Source of the DNA: Colletes latitarsis
Lineage: Eukaryota > Arthropoda > Insecta > Hymenoptera > Colletidae
NCBI RefSeq assembly: GCF_051014445.1
Contig: NW_027488370.1
Coordinates: forward strand, 434,001-498,000
Direction of reading: 5' to 3'
Length of the DNA stretch: 64,000 bases
The notes beneath the pieces were generated by a model that worked only from the letters and a program-made list of their open reading frames with translations, did not search any database and had not been told where the DNA came from. Numbering within the stretch: the stretch's first letter is position 1; the number at the start of each line of letters is the position of its first letter. This document shows positions 1 through 14,416 of this stretch, piece after piece. Both the position numbers and the translations under genes were made by a program.

Positions 1-145
1 CTGGTTGCGATTAATATTTTAGACGATAACGCCGGTTATGTCACGGTCAGGTCTGGGATTTGCCGTCATCTGGCTCGAATTTTCGCATTTCTCGCATACT
101 TGTTGGCCAGATCCTGGGCTTTTTCTGGTTTGCATCACGTAGTAA

Positions 146-157
146 TGTGGTACCACA
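146..157. other. 12-bp palindrome TGTGGTACCACA, example in family A
   Basis: The sequence equals its own reverse complement over 12 bases, centred on a GGTACC site. It is present in a large share of family A monomers and in many family B monomers. In the other main family A type the left arm is tgcgg, leaving a shorter palindrome; a minority have tggtatcac, tgggaccac or tggttccac. Perfect dyads of this size in satellites are sometimes protein-binding sites, but nothing here shows binding, so any role is a guess. Confidence 0.8.
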
Positions 158-705
158 CTGAAACAGTCAAATAAACCTGGTTCCGATTAATATTTTACAG
201 GATAACGCCGGCTGTGTCTCGGTTAGGTCTGGGATTTTCCCTCATCTGGCTAATGCTTTCGCGTTTTTCGAATACATCTTGGCAAGATCCTGGCCTTTTT
301 CTGGTTTGGATCACGTCAAATGCGGTACCACACCGAAACAGTCAATTAAACCTGGTGGCGATTAAAATTTTAGAGGATAACGCCGGTTTTGTCTCGGTTA
401 GGTCTGGGATTTTCCCTCATCTGTCTCCTAATTTCACATTTTTCGCATACTTGTGGGCCAGATCCTGGCCTTTTTCATGCTTGGACCACGCAGTAATGTG
501 GTATCACACTGAAACAGTCAATTAAACCTGGTTGCGATTAATATTTTAGAGGATAACGCCGGTTATGCCTGGGTGAGGTCTGGGATTTGCCCACATCTGG
601 CTCGTACTTTCGCATTTTTCGCATACTTGTTGGCCAGATCCTGGGCTATTTCTGTTTTGGGACCCGTAATAATGACGCTCCACACCGAAACAGTCAATTA
701 AGCCT

Positions 706-1097
706 GGTTGCGATTAATATTTTGGAGGATAACGCTGGTTATGTCTGGGTTAGTTCTGGTATTTGCAATCATCTGTCTCATTCGTTCGCAATTTTCGCAT
801 ACTCGTTGGCAAGATCCTAGGCTTTTCCTGGTTTGGATCACGTAGTAATGCGGTACCACACCGTAGCAGTCAATTAAACCTGGTTGCGATTAATATGTTG
901 GAGGATAACGCCGGTTATGTCTCGGTTAGTTCTGGTATTTGCTATCATCTGGCTCGTACCTTCGCATTTTTCGCCTACTTGTTGGCAAGATCCTGGGCTT
1001 TTTCATGCTTGGACCATGTAGTAATGTGGTACCACACTGAAACAGTCAAATAAACCTGGTTCCGATTAATATTTAACAGGATAACGCCGGCTATGTC
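706..1097 (+). repeat. Two-monomer segment duplicated at 5104-5495
   Basis: Spacing is 4398 bases (25 monomers minus 2). The shared unusual forms include catctgtctcat followed by cgttcgcaattttcgcatac, a gtagcagtc or gtagcggtc end block and taatatgttggagg or tagtatgttggagg. Part of the same segment recurs at about 14090-14280. The rest of 1-3474 is ordinary family A mosaic in which I saw no long exact duplication. Confidence 0.75.
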
Positions 1098-3474
1098 TCC
1101 GTTAGGTTTGGGATTTTCCCTCATCTGGCTCGTAATTTCGCATTTTTCGCATACTTGTTGGCCAGATCCTGGCCTTTTTCATGCTTGGACCACGTAGTAA
1201 TGTGGTTCCACACCGAAACAGTCAATTAAACCAGGTTGCGATTAATATTTTAGAGGATAACGCCGGTTATGTCTGGTTTAGTTCTGGTATTTGCAATCAT
1301 CTAGCTCGTACCTTCGCATTTTTCGCCTACTTGTTGGCAGGATCCTGGGCTTTTTCATGCTTGGATCACGTAGTAATGAGATACCACACTGAAACTGTCA
1401 AATAAACCTGGTTCCGATTAATATTTTACAGGATAACGCCGGTTTTGTCTCGGTTAGGTCTAGGATTTTCCCACATCTGGCTCGTACCTCCGCATTTTTC
1501 GCATACTTGTTGGCAAGATCCTGGGCTTTTTCTGGTTTGGATCACGTAGTAATGCGGTACCACACCGAAGCAGTCAATTAAACCAGGTTGCGATTAATAT
1601 TTTAGAGGATAACGCCGGTTATGTCTGGGTTAGGTCTGGTATTTGCAATCATCTGGCTCATACTTTCGCGTTTTTCGAATACATCTTGGCAAGATCCTGG
1701 CCTTTTTCTGGTTTGGATCACGTAGTAATGCGGTACCACACCGAAACAGTCAATTAAACCTGGTTGCGATTAATATTTTAGAGGATAGCGCCGGTCATTT
1801 CTCGGCTAGGTCTGGGATTTGCCCTCATCTGTCTCGTACTTTCGAATTTTTCGCCTACTTGTTGGCCAGATCCTGGGCTTTTTCATGCTTGGATCACGTA
1901 GTAATGTGGTACCACACTGAAACAGTTAAATAAACCTGGTTCCGATTAATATTTAACAGGATAACGCCGGTTATGTCTGGGTTAGGTCTGGGATTTGCCC
2001 TCATCTGGCTCGAATTTTCGCATTTCTCGCATACTTGTTGCCCAGATCCTGGGCTTTTTCTGGTTTGGATCACGTAGTAATGTGGTACCACACTGATACA
2101 GTCAATAAAAGCTGGTTCCCATTAGTATTTTAGAGGATAACGCTGGTTATGTCTGGGTTAGTTCTGGTATTTGCAATCATCTGTCACATACTTTCGCGTT
2201 TTTCGCATACTTGTTGGCAAGATCCTGGGCTTTTTCATGCTTGGACCACGTAGTAATGTGGTACCACACTGAAACAGTCAATAAAAGCTGGTTCCGATTA
2301 GTATTTTTTAGGATAACGCTGGTTATGTCTGGTTTAGTTCTGGTATTTGCCATCATCTGTCTCGTACCTTCGCATTTTTCGCATACTTGTTGGCAAGATC
2401 CTGGGCTTTTTCTGGTTTGTATCCCGTCGTAAAGTGGTTCCACACCGAAACAGTCAATTTAACCCGGTTGCGATTAATATTTTAGAGGATAACGCCGGTT
2501 ATGTCTGGGTTAGGTCTGGGATTTGCCCTCATCTGGCTCGTACTTTCGCATTTCTCGCATACTTGTTGGCCAGAACCTGGGCTTTTTCTGGTTTACATCA
2601 CGTAGTAATGTGGTTCCACACCGAAACAGTCAATTGAACCTGGTTGCGATTAATATTTTAGACGATAACGCCGGTTATGTCACGGTTAGGTCTGGGATTT
2701 GCCGTCATCTGGCTCGAATTTTCGCATTTCTCGCATACTTGTTGGCCAGATCCTGGGCTTTTTCTGGTTTGGATCACGTAGTAATGTGGTACCACACTGA
2801 AACAGTCAATAAAAGCTGGTTCCCATTAGTATATTATAGGATAACGCTGGTTATGTCTGGTTTAGTTCTGGTATTTGCAATCATCTGGCTCGTACCTTCG
2901 CATTTTTCGCCTACTTGTTGGCAAGATCCTGGGCTTTTTCATGCTTGGATCACGTAGTAATGTGGTACCACACTGAAACAGTCAAATAAACCTGGTTCCG
3001 ATTAATATTTTACAGGATAACGCCGGCTATGTCTCGGTTAGGTCTGGGATTTGGCCTCATCTGGCTCATACTTTCGCATTTCTCGCATACTTGTTGGCCA
3101 GATCCAGGGCTTTTTCTGGTTTGTATCCCGTCTTATGTGGTTCCACACCGAAACAGTCAATTAAACCAGGTTGCGATTAATATTTTAGAGGATAACGCCG
3201 GTTATGTCTGGGTTAGGTCTGGGATTTGCCCTCATCTGGCTCGAATTTTCGCATTTCTCGCATACTTGTTGGCCAGATCCTGGGCTTTTTCTGGTTTGGA
3301 TCACGTAGTAATGTGGTACCACACTGAAACGGTCAATAAAAGCTGGTTCCGAATAGTATTTTAGAGGATAACACTGGTTATGTCTGGTTTAGTTCTGGTA
3401 TTTGCAATCATCTGGCACGTACCTTCGCATTTGTCGCCTACTTGATGGCAAGATCCTGGGCTTTTTCATGCTTC

Positions 3475-5121
3475 GACCACGTAGTAATGTGGTACCACAC
3501 TGAAACAGTCAAATAAACCTGGTTCCGATTAATATTTTACAGGATAACGCCGGCTATGTCTCGGTTAGGTCTGGGATTTTCCCTCATCTGGCTCGTACCA
3601 TCGCATTTTTCGCCTATTTGTTGGCAAGATCCTGGGCTTTTTCTGGTTTGGACCACGTAGTAATGTGGTGCCACACTGAAACAGTCAAATAAACCTGGTT
3701 CCGATCAATATTTTACAGGATAACGCCGGTTTTGTCTCGGTTAGGTCTGGGATTTGCCCTCAACTGGCTCGTACTTTCGCATTTTTCGCATACTTGTTGG
3801 CCAGATCCAGGCCTTTTTCTGGTTTGGATCACGTAGTAATGTGGTAACACACTGAGACAGTCAAATAAACATGGTTCCGATTAATATTTTGGAGGATAAC
3901 GCTGGTTATGTCTGGGTTAGTTCTGGTATTTGCAATCATCTGGCTCATACTTTCGCGTTTTTCGCACACTTGTTGGCCAGATCCTGGGTTTTTTCTGGTT
4001 TGGATCCCGTAGTAATGAGGTTCCATACCGAAACAGTCAATTAAACCTGGTGGTGATTAATATTTTAGAGGATAACGCCGGTTATGTCTCGGTTAGGTCT
4101 GGGATTTTCCCTCATCTGGCTCGTAATTTCGCATTTTTTGCATACTTGTGGGCCAGATCCTGGCCTTTTTCATGCTTGGACCACGTAGTAATGTGGTACC
4201 ACACTGAAACAGTCAAATAAACATGGTTCCGATTAATATTTTACAGGATAACGCCGGCTATGGCTGGGTTAGGTCTGGTATTTGCCCTCATCCGGCTCAT
4301 ACTTTCGCGTTTTTCGAATACATCTTGGCAAGATCCCGGCCTTTTTCTGGTTTGGATCACGTAGTAATGCGGTGCCACACCGAAACAGTCAATTAAACCT
4401 GGTTGCGATTAATATTTTAGAGGATAACGCCGGTTATGTCTCGGTTAGTTCTGGTATTTGCTATCATCTGGCTCGTACCTTCGCATTTTTCGCCTACTTG
4501 TTGGCAAGATCCTGGGCTTTTTCATGCTTGGACCACGTAGTAATGTGGTACCACACTGAAACAGTCAAATAAACCTGGTTCCGATTAATATTTAACAGGA
4601 TAACGCCGGCTATGTCTGGTTTAGTTCTGGTATTTGCAATCATCTGGCTCGTACCTTCTCATTTTTCGCCTACTTGTGGCAAGATCCTGGGCTTTTTCTG
4701 GTTTGGATCAGGTAGTAATGCGGTACCACACCTTAACAGTCAATTAAACCTGGTTCCGAATAGTATTTTAGAGTATAACGCAGGTTACGTCTGGGTTGGT
4801 TCTGGTATTTGCAATCATCTGGCACATGCCTTCGCGTTTGTCGCATACTTGTTGGGCAGATCCTGGGTTTTTTCTGGTTTGGATCCCGTAGTAATGAGGT
4901 TCCACACCGAAACAGTCAATTAAACCTGGCGGCGATTAATATTTTAGAGGATAACGCCGGTTATGTCTCGGATAGGTCTGGGATTTGGCCTCATCTGCCT
5001 CATACTTTCGCATTTCTCGCATACTTGTTGGCCAGATCCAGGGCTTTTTCTGGTTTGTATCCCGTCGTAATGTGGTTCCACACCGAAACAGTCAATTAAA
5101 CCAGGTTGCGATTAATATTTT
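3475..5121 (+). repeat. 1.65-kb segment duplicated at 11741-13387
   Basis: Sequence matches 11741-13387 at a constant spacing of 8266 with very few differences, for example catctgcctc at about 4993 against catctggctc. On the left, the match begins where cttcgaccacg meets tttggaccacg (3474/11740). On the right, it ends where ttttggagggtaac meets ttttagaggataac (5122/13388). Rare variants are shared, including ccctcaactggctc (about 3757 and 12023) and gtggtaacacactgagac. Confidence 0.88.
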
Positions 5122-6154
5122 GGAGGGTAACGCTGGTTATGTCTGGGTTAGTTCTGGTATTTGCAATCATCTGTCTCATACGTTCGCAATTTTCGCATAC
5201 TCGTTGGCAAGATCCTGGGCTTTTCCTGGTTTGGATCACGTAGTAATGCGGTACCACACCGTAGCGGTCAATTAAACCTGGTTGCGATTAGTATGTTGGA
5301 GGATAACGCCGGTTATGTCTCGGTTAGTTCTGGTATTTGCTTTCATCTGGCTCGTACCTTCGCATTTTTCGCCTACTTGTTGGCAAGATCCTGGGCTTTT
5401 TCATGCTTGGACCACGTAGTAATGTGGTACCACACTGAAACAGTCAAATAAACCTGGTTCCGATTAATATTTAACAGGATAACGCCGGCTATGTCTCGGT
5501 TATGTCTGGGATTTTCCCTCATCTGGCTGGTACCTCCGCATTTTTCGCATACTTGTTGGCAAGATCCTGGGCATTTTCTGGTTTGGATCACGTAGTAATG
5601 CGGTACCACACCGAAGCGGTCAATTCAACCTCGTGGCGATTAATATTTTAGAGGATAACGCCGGTTATGTCTCCGTTAGTTTTGGGATTTTCCCTCATCT
5701 GGCTCGTAATTTCGCATATTTCGCATACTTGTTGGCCAGATCCTGGCCTTTTTCATGCTTGGACCACGTAGTAATGTGGTACCACACTGAAACAGTCAAA
5801 TAAACCAGGTTCCGAATAGTATTTTAGAGGATAACGCTGGTTATGTCTGGTTTAGTTCTGGTATTTGCAATCATCTGGCTCGTACCTTCTCATTTTTCGC
5901 CTACTTGTGGCAAGATCCTGGGATTTTTCTGGTTTGGATCAGGTAGTAATGCGGTACCACACCTTAACAGTCAATTAAACCTGGTTCCGAATATTATTTT
6001 AGAGTATAACGCAGGTTACGTCTGGGTTGGTTCTGGTATTTGCAATCATCTGGCACATACTTTCGCGTTTTTCGCATAATTGTTGGGCAGATCCTGGGTT
6101 TTTTCTGGTTTGGATCCCGTAGTAATGAGGTTCCACACCGAAGCAGTCAATTAT

Positions 6155-6905
6155 ACCTGGCGGCGATTAATATTTTAGAGGATAACGCCGGTTATGTCTC
6201 GGATAGGTCTGGGATTTGGCCTCATCTGGCTCATACTTTCGCATTTCTCGCATACTTGTTGGCCAGATCCAGGGCTTTTTCTGGTTTGTATCCCGTCGTA
6301 ATGTGGTTCCACACCGAAACAGTCAATTAAACCAGGTTGCGATTAATATTTTAGAGGATAACGCCGGTTATGTCTGGCTGAGGTCTGGGATTTGCCCTCA
6401 TCTGGCTCGTATTTTCGCATTTCTCGCCTACTTGATGGCAAGATCCTGGGCTTTTTCATGCTTCGACCACGTAGTAATGTGGTACCACACTGAAACAGTC
6501 AAATAAACCTGGTTCCGATTATTATTTAGCAGGATAACGCCGGCTATGTCTGGTTTAGTTCTGGTATTTGCAATCATCTGGCTCGTACCTTCTCATTTTT
6601 CGCCTACTTGTGGCAAGATCCTGGGCTTTCTCTGGTTTGGATCAGGTAGTAATGCGGTACCACACCTTAACAGTCAATAAAACCTGGTTCCGAATAGTAT
6701 TTTAGAGTATAACGCAGGTTACGTCTGGGTTGGTTCTAGTATTTGCAATCATCTGGCACATGCTTTCGCGTTTGTCGCATACTTGTTGGGCAGATCCTGG
6801 GTTTTTTCTGGTTTGGATCCCGTAGTAATGAGGTTCCACACCGAAACAGACAATTAAACCTGGCGGCGATTAATATTTTAGAGGATAACGCCGGTTATGT
6901 CTCGG
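6155..6905 (+). repeat. Segment duplicated at 13190-13940
   Basis: It matches at spacing 7035, sharing rare forms such as acagacaattaaacctggcg (about 6846 and 13881), gttctagtatttgc and tattatttagcagg. The match ends at 6906/13941, where ctcggttag meets ctcggatag. The cluster with cttctcatttttcgcctac and acttgtggcaag recurs at about 4.65, 5.89 and 6.59 kb, seven and four monomers apart (spacings 1231 and 703). That shows nested duplication inside this part. Confidence 0.82.
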
Positions 6906-8204
6906 TTAGTTCTGGGATTTTCCCTCATCTGGCTCGTACTTTCGCATTTTTCGCTTACTTGTTGGCCAGATCCTGGCCTTTTTCTGGTTTGGATCATGTA
7001 GTAATGTGGTAACACACTGAGACAGTCAAATAAACATGGTTCCGATTAATATTTTACAGGATAACGCCGGCAACGTCTGGGTTAGGTCTGGTATTTGCCC
7101 TCATCTGGCTCATACTTTCTCGTTTTTCGCATACATCTTGGCAGGATCCTGGCCTTTTTCTGGTTTGGATCACGTAGTAATGCGGTACCACACCGAAACA
7201 GTCAATTAAACCTGGTTGCGATTAATATTTTAGAGGATAACGCCGGTTATGTCTGGGTTAGGTCTAGGATTTGCCCACATCTGGCTCGTACTTTCGCATT
7301 TTTCGCATACTTGTTGGCAAGATCCTGGGCTTTTTCTGGTTTGGATCACATAGTAATGTGGGACAACACTCAGACAGTCAATTAAACCTGGTTGCGATTA
7401 ATATTTTAGAGGATAGCGCCGGTTATTTCTCGGTTAGGTCTGGGATTTGCCCTCATTTGTCTCGTACCTTGGCATTTTTCGCCAACTTGTTGGCAGGATC
7501 CTGGGCTTTTTCATGCTTGGATCACGTAGTAATGTGGTACGACACTGAAACAGTCAAATAAACCTGGTTCCGATTAATATTTTACAGGATAACGCCGGCT
7601 ATGTCTCGGTTAGGTCTGGGATTTTCACACATCTGCCTCGTACCTCCGCATTTTTCGCATACTTGTTGGCGAGATCCTGGGCTTTCTCTGGTTTGGATCA
7701 CGTAGTAATGCGGTACCACACCGAAGCAGTCAATTCAACCTGGTGGCGATTAATATTTTAGAGGATAACGCCGGTTATGTCTGCGTTAGGTTTGGGATTT
7801 TCCCTCATCTGGCTCGTAATTTCGCGTTTTTCGCATACTTGTTGGCCAGATCCTGGGCTTTTTCTGGTTTGGATCACGTAGTAATGTGGTACCTCACTGA
7901 AACAATCAATAAAAGCCGGTTCCGAATAGTATTTTAGAGGATAACGCTGGTTATGTCTGGTTTAGTTTTGGTATTTGCAATCATCTGGCTCGTACCTTCG
8001 CATTTTTCGCCTACTTGATGGCAAGATCCTGGGCTTTTTCATGCTTGGACCACGTAGTAATGTGGTACCACACTGAAACAGTCAAATAAACCTGGCTCCG
8101 ATTAATATTTTACAGGATAACGCAGGCTATGTCTCGGTTAGGTCTGGGATTTTCCCTCATCTGGCTCGTACCTTCGCATTTTTCGCCTATTTGTTGGCAA
8201 GATC

Positions 8205-11200
8205 CTGGGCTTTTTCTGGTTTGGATCACGTAGTAATGCGGTACCACACCGAAGCAGTCAATTAAACCTGGTGGCGATTAATATTTTAGAGGATAACGCC
8301 GGTTTTTTCTCGGTTAGGTCTGGGATTTTCCCTCATCTGGCTCGTAATTTCGCATTTTTCGCATACTTGTGGCAAGATCCTGGGCTTTTTCTGGTTTGGA
8401 TCAGGTAGTAATGCGGTACCACACCGTAACAGTCAATTAAACCTGGTTTCGAATAGTATTTTAGAGGATAATGCAGGTTACGTCTGGGTTAGTTCTGGTA
8501 TTTGCAATCATCTGGCTCATACTTTCGCGTTTTTCGCACACTTCTTGGCCAGATCCTGGGTTTTTTCTGGTTTGGATCCCGTAGTAATGAGGTTCCATAC
8601 CGAAACAGTCAACTAACCTGGTGGTGATTAATATTTTAGAGGATAACGCCGGTTATGTCTCGGTTGGGTCTGGGATTTTCCCTCATCTGGCTCGTAATTT
8701 CGCATTTTTCGCATACTTGTGGGCCAGATCCTCGCCTTTTTCATGCTTGGACCACGTAGTAATGTGGGACCACACTCACACAGTCAATCAAACCTGGTTG
8801 CGATTAATATTTTAGAGGATAGCGCCGGTTATTTCTCGGTTAAGTCTAGGATTTTCCCTCATCTGTCTCGTACTTTCGCGTTTTTCGCATACATCTTGGC
8901 AAGATCCTGGCCTTTTTCTGGCTTGGACAACGTAGTAATGTGGTACCACACCTAAACAGTCAATTAAACCTGGTTGCGATTAACATTTTAGAGGATAACG
9001 CCGGTTATGTCACGGTTAGGTCTGGGATTTGCCGTCATCTGGCTCGAATTTTCGCATTTCTCTCATACTTGTTGGCCAGATCCTGGACTTTTTCTGGCTT
9101 GGACCACGCAATAATGTGGTATCACACTGAAACAGTCAATTAAACCTGGTTGCGATTAATTTTTTGGAGGATAACGCTGGTTATGTTTGGGTTAGTTCCG
9201 GTACTTGCAACCATCTGGCTGATACTTTCGCATTTCTCGCATACTTGATGACCAGATCCTGGCCTTTTTCTGGCTTGGACCACGTAGTGATGTGGTACCA
9301 CACCGAAACAGTCAATTAAACCTGGTTGCGATTAATATTTTAGAGGATAACGCTGGTTATGTCTGGGTTAGTTCTGGTATTTGCAATCATCTGGCTCATA
9401 CTTTCTCAATTTTCGCGTACTCGTTGGCCAGATCTTGGGTTTTTTGTGGTTTGGATCCCGTCGTAATGTGGTTCCACACCGAAGCAGTCAATTAAACCTG
9501 GTTGCGATGAATATTTTGGAGGATAACGCCGGTTATATCTCGGTTAGGTCTAGGATTTGCCCTTATCTGTCACGTACTTTCGCATTTTTCGCATACTTGT
9601 TGGCCAGATCCTGGCCTTTTTCTGGTGTGTATCACGTAGTAATGCGGTACCACACCGAAACAGTCAATAGAAGCTGGTTGCGATTAATATTTTAGTGGAT
9701 AACGCTGGTTATGTCTGGGTTAGTTCTGGTATATGTAATCATCTGGCACGTACTTTCGCATTTCTCGCATACTTGTTGTCCAGATCCTGGCCTTTTTCTG
9801 GCTTGGACCACGTAGTGATGTGGTACCTCACTGAAACAGTCAAATAAACCTGGTTCCGATTAGTATTTTAGAGGATAACGCTGGTTATGTCTGGTTTAGT
9901 TCTGGTATTTGCAATCATCTGGCTCGTACCTTCTCATTTTTCGCCTACTTGTGGCAAGATCCTGGGCTTTTTTTGGTTTGGATCAGGCAGTAATGCGGTA
10001 CCACACCTTAACAGTCAATTAAACCTGGTTCCGAATAGTATTTTAGAGGATAACGCTGGTTATGTCTGGTTTAGTTCTGGTATTTGCAATCATCTGGCTC
10101 GTACCTTCACATTTTTCGCCTATTTGTTGGCAAGATCCTGGACTTTTTCTGGTTTGGACCACGTAGTAATGTGGTGCCACACTGAAACAGTCAAATAAAC
10201 CTGGTTCCGATCAATATTTTACAGGATAACGTCGGTTTTGTCTCGGTTAGGTCTGGGATTTTCCCTCATCTGGCTCGTACTTTCGCATTTTTCGCTTACT
10301 TGTTGGCCAGATCCTGGCCTTTTTCTGGTTTGGATCACGTAGTAATGTGGTAACACACTGAGACAGTCAAATAAACATGGTTCCGATTAATATTTTACAG
10401 GATAACGCCGGCAACGTCTGGGTTAGGTCTGGTATTTGCCCTCATCTGACTCATACTTTCTCGTTTTTCGCATACATCTTGGCAGGATCCTGACCTTTTT
10501 CTGGTTTGGATCACGTAGTAATGCGGTACCACACCGAAACAGTCAATTAAACCTGGTTGCGATTAATATTTTAGAGGATAACGCCGGTTATGTCTGGGTT
10601 AGGTCTAGGATTTGCCCCCATCTGGCTCGTACTTTCGCATTTTTCGCATACTTGTTGGCCAGATCCTGGGCTTTTTCTGGTTTAGATCATGTAGTAATGT
10701 GGTTCCACACCGAAACAGTCAATTAAACCTGGTTGCGATTAGTATTTTAGAGGATAACGCCGGTTATGTCACGGTAAGGTCTGGGATTTTCCGTCATCTG
10801 GCTCGTATATTCGCATTTTTCGCATACTTGTTGGCTAGATCCTGGCCTTTTTCTGGCTTGGACAACATAGTAATGTGGTATCACACTGAAACAGTCAATT
10901 AAACCTGGTTGCGATTAATACTTTGGAGGATAACGCCGGTTATGTCTCGGTTAGGTCTGGGATTTGCCCTCATCTGGCTCGTACCTTCGCATTTTTCGCC
11001 TACTTGTTGGCAAGATCCTGGGCTTTTTCTGGTTCGGATCACATAGTAATGTGGGACCACACTCAGACAGTCAATTAAACCAGGTTGCGATTAATATTTT
11101 AGAGGATAGCGCCGGTTATTTCTCGGTTAGGTCTGGGATTTGCCCTCATCTGTCTCGTACCTTCGCATTTTTCGCCAACTTGTTGGCAGGATCCTGGGCT

Positions 11201-11554
11201 TTTTCATGCTTGGATCACGTAGTAATGTGGTACGACACTGAAACAGTCAAATAAACCTGGTTCCGATTAATATTTTACAGGATAACGCCGGCTCTGTCTC
11301 GGTTAGGTCTGGGATTTTCCCACATCTGGCTCGTACCTCCGCATTTTTCGCATACTTGTTGGCAAGATCCTGGGCTTTTTCTGGTTTGGATCACGTAGTA
11401 ATGCGGTACCACACCGAAGCAGTCAATTCAACCTGGTGGCGATTAATATTTTAGAGGATAACGCCGGTTATGTCTGCGTTAGGTTTGGGATTTTCCCTCA
11501 TCTGGCTCGTAATTTCGCATTTTTCGCATACTTGTTTGCCAGATCCTGGCCTTT
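8205..11554 (+). repeat. 3.35-kb segment duplicated at 16296-19997
   Basis: Spacing is 8091 from 8205 to 9831 and 8443 from 9832 to about 11554, nearly identical throughout. It shares the four-base-shortened end block cagtcaactaacctggtggt at about 8607 and 16698. It also shares gttccggtacttgcaacc and the gcatacttgtttgccag variant near its right end. The change of spacing at 9832/17923 equals 352 bases, two monomers that are absent here. Confidence 0.9.
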
Positions 11555-11740
11555 TTCTGGTTTGGATCACGTAGTAATGTGGTAACACACTGAGACAGTC
11601 AAATAAACATGGTTCCGATTAATATTTTACAGGATAACGCCGGCAACGTCTGTGTTAGGTCTGGTATTTACCCCCATCTGGCTCATACTTTCTCGTTTTT
11701 CGCATACATCTTGGCAAGATCCTGGGCTTTTTCTGGTTTG

Positions 11741-13387
11741 GACCACGTAGTAATGTGGTACCACACTGAAACAGTCAAATAAACCTGGTTCCGATTAATA
11801 TTTTACAGGATAACGCCGGCTATGTCTCGGTTAGGTCTGGGATTTTCCCTCATCTGGCTCGTACCATCGCATTTTTCGCCTATTTGTTGGCAAGATCCTG
11901 GGCTTTTTCTGGTTTGGACCACGTAGTAATGTGGTGCCACACTGAAACAGTCAAATAAACCTGGTTCCGATCAATATTTTACAGGATAACGCCGGTTTTG
12001 TCTCGGTTAGGTCTGGGATTTGCCCTCAACTGGCTCGTACTTTCGCATTTTTCGCATACTTGTTGGCCAGATCCAGGCCTTTTTCTGGTTTGGATCACGT
12101 AGTAATGTGGTAACACACTGAGACAGTCAAATAAACATGGTTCCGATTAATATTTTGGAGGATAACGCTGGTTATGTCTGGGTTAGTTCTGGTATTTGCA
12201 ATCATCTGGCTCATACTTTCGCGTTTTTCGCACACTTGTTGGCCAGATCCTGGGTTTTTTCTGGTTTGGATCCCGTAGTAATGAGGTTCCATACCGAAAC
12301 AGTCAATTAAACCTGGTGGTGATTAATATTTTAGAGGATAACGCCGGTTATGTCTCGGTTAGGTCTGGGATTTTCCCTCATCTGGCTCGTAATTTCGCAT
12401 TTTTTGCATACTTGTGGGCCAGATCCTGGCCTTTTTCATGCTTGGACCACGTAGTAATGTGGTACCACACTGAAACAGTCAAATAAACATGGTTCCGATT
12501 AATATTTTACAGGATAACGCCGGCTATGGCTGGGTTAGGTCTGGTAGTTGCCCTCATCCGGCTCATACTTTCGCGTTTTTCGAATACATCTTGGCAAGAT
12601 CCCGGCCTTTTTCTGGTTTGGATCACGTAGTAATGCGGTGCCACACCGAAACAGTCAATTAAACCTGGTTGCGATTAATATTTTAGAGGATAACGCCGGT
12701 TATGTCTCGGTTAGTTCTGGTATTTGCTATCATCTGGCTCGTACCTTCGCATTTTTCGCCTACTTGTTGGCAAGATCCTGGGCTTTTTCATGCTTGGACC
12801 ACGTAGTAATGTGGTACCACACTGAAACAGTCAAATAAACCTGGTTCCGATTAATATTTAACAGGATAACGCCGGCTATGTCTGGTTTAGTTCTGGTATT
12901 TGCAATCATCTGGCTCGTACCTTCTCATTTTTCGCCTACTTGTGGCAAGATCCTGGGCTTTTTCTGGTTTGGATCAGGTAGTAATGCGGTACCACACCTT
13001 AACAGTCAATTAAACCTGGTTCCGAATAGTATTTTAGAGTATAACGCAGGTTACGTCTGGGTTGGTTCCGGTATTTGCAATCATCTGGCACATGCCTTCG
13101 CGTTTGTCGCATACTTGTTGGGCAGATCCTGGGTTTTTTCTGGTTTGGATCCCGTAGTAATGAGGTTCCACACCGAAACAGTCAATTAAACCTGGCGGCG
13201 ATTAATATTTTAGAGGATAACGCCGGTTATGTCTCGGATAGGTCTGGGATTTGGCCTCATCTGGCTCATACTTTCGCATTTCTCGCATACTTGTTGGCCA
13301 GATCCAGGGCTTTTTCTGGTTTGTATCCCGTCGTAATGTGGTTCCACACCGAAACAGTCAATTAAACCAGGTTGCGATTAATATTTT
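11741..13387 (+). repeat. 1.65-kb segment, second copy of 3475-5121
   Basis: This is the counterpart of 3475-5121 at spacing 8266. Beyond 13387 the best match jumps to about 6353-6905 (spacing 7035) and then, from about 13941, to about 4972-5280 (spacing 8969). The surrounding region is therefore a patchwork and not one extended duplicate. Confidence 0.87.
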
Positions 13388-14416
13388 AGAGGATAACGCC
13401 GGTTATGTCTGGGTTAGGTCTGGGATTTGCCCTCATCTGGCTCGTATTTTCGCATTTCTCGCCTACTTGATGGCAAGATCCTGGGCTTTTTCATGCTTCG
13501 ACCACGTAGTAATGTGGTACCACACTGAAACAGTCAAATAAACCTGGTTCCGATTATTATTTAGCAGGATAACGCCGGCTATGTCTGGTTTAGTTCTGGT
13601 ATTTGCAATCATCTGGCTCGTACCTTCTCATTTTTCGCCTACTTGTGGCAAGATCCTGGGCTTTTTCTGGTTTGGATCAGGTAGTAATGCGGTACCACAC
13701 CTTAACAGTCAATAAAACCTGGTTCCGAATAGTATTTTAGAGTATAACGCAGGTTACGTCTGGGTTGGTTCTAGTATTTGCAATCATCTGGCACATGCTT
13801 TCGCGTTTGTCGCATACTTGTTGGGCAGATCCTGGGTTTTTTCTGGTTTGGATCCCGTAGTAATGAGGTTCCACACCGAAACAGACAATTAAACCTGGCG
13901 GCGATTAATATTTTAGGGGATAACGCCGGTTATGTCTCGGATAGGTCTGGGATTTGGCCTCATCTGGCTCATACTTTCGCATTTCTCGCATACTTGTTGG
14001 CCAGATCCAGGGCTTTTTCTGGTTTGTATCCCGTCGTAATGTGGTTCCACACCGAAACAGTCAATTAAACCAGGTTGCGATTAATATTTTGGAGGGTAAC
14101 GCTGGTTATGTCTGGGTTAGTTCTGGTATTTTCAATCATCTGTCTCATACGTTCGCAATTTTCGCATACTCGTTGGCAAGATCCTGGGCTTTTCCTGGTT
14201 TGGATCACGTAGTATTGCGGTACCACACCGTAGCAGTCAATTAATCCTGGTTGCGAATAATATGTTGGAGGATAACGCCGGTTATGTCTCGGTTAGTTCT
14301 GGGATTTTCCCTCATCTGGCTCGTACTTTCGCATTTTTCGCTTACTTGTTGGCCAGATCCTGGCCTTTTTCTGGTTTGGATCATGTAGTAATGTGGTAAC
14401 ACACTGAGACAGTCAA

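Noticed and set aside
1894..2091. Minus-strand open frames such as this one, also at 3829-4026 and 42327-42524
   Set aside because: They are reverse-strand readings of the same monomers and recur wherever the monomer type recurs.
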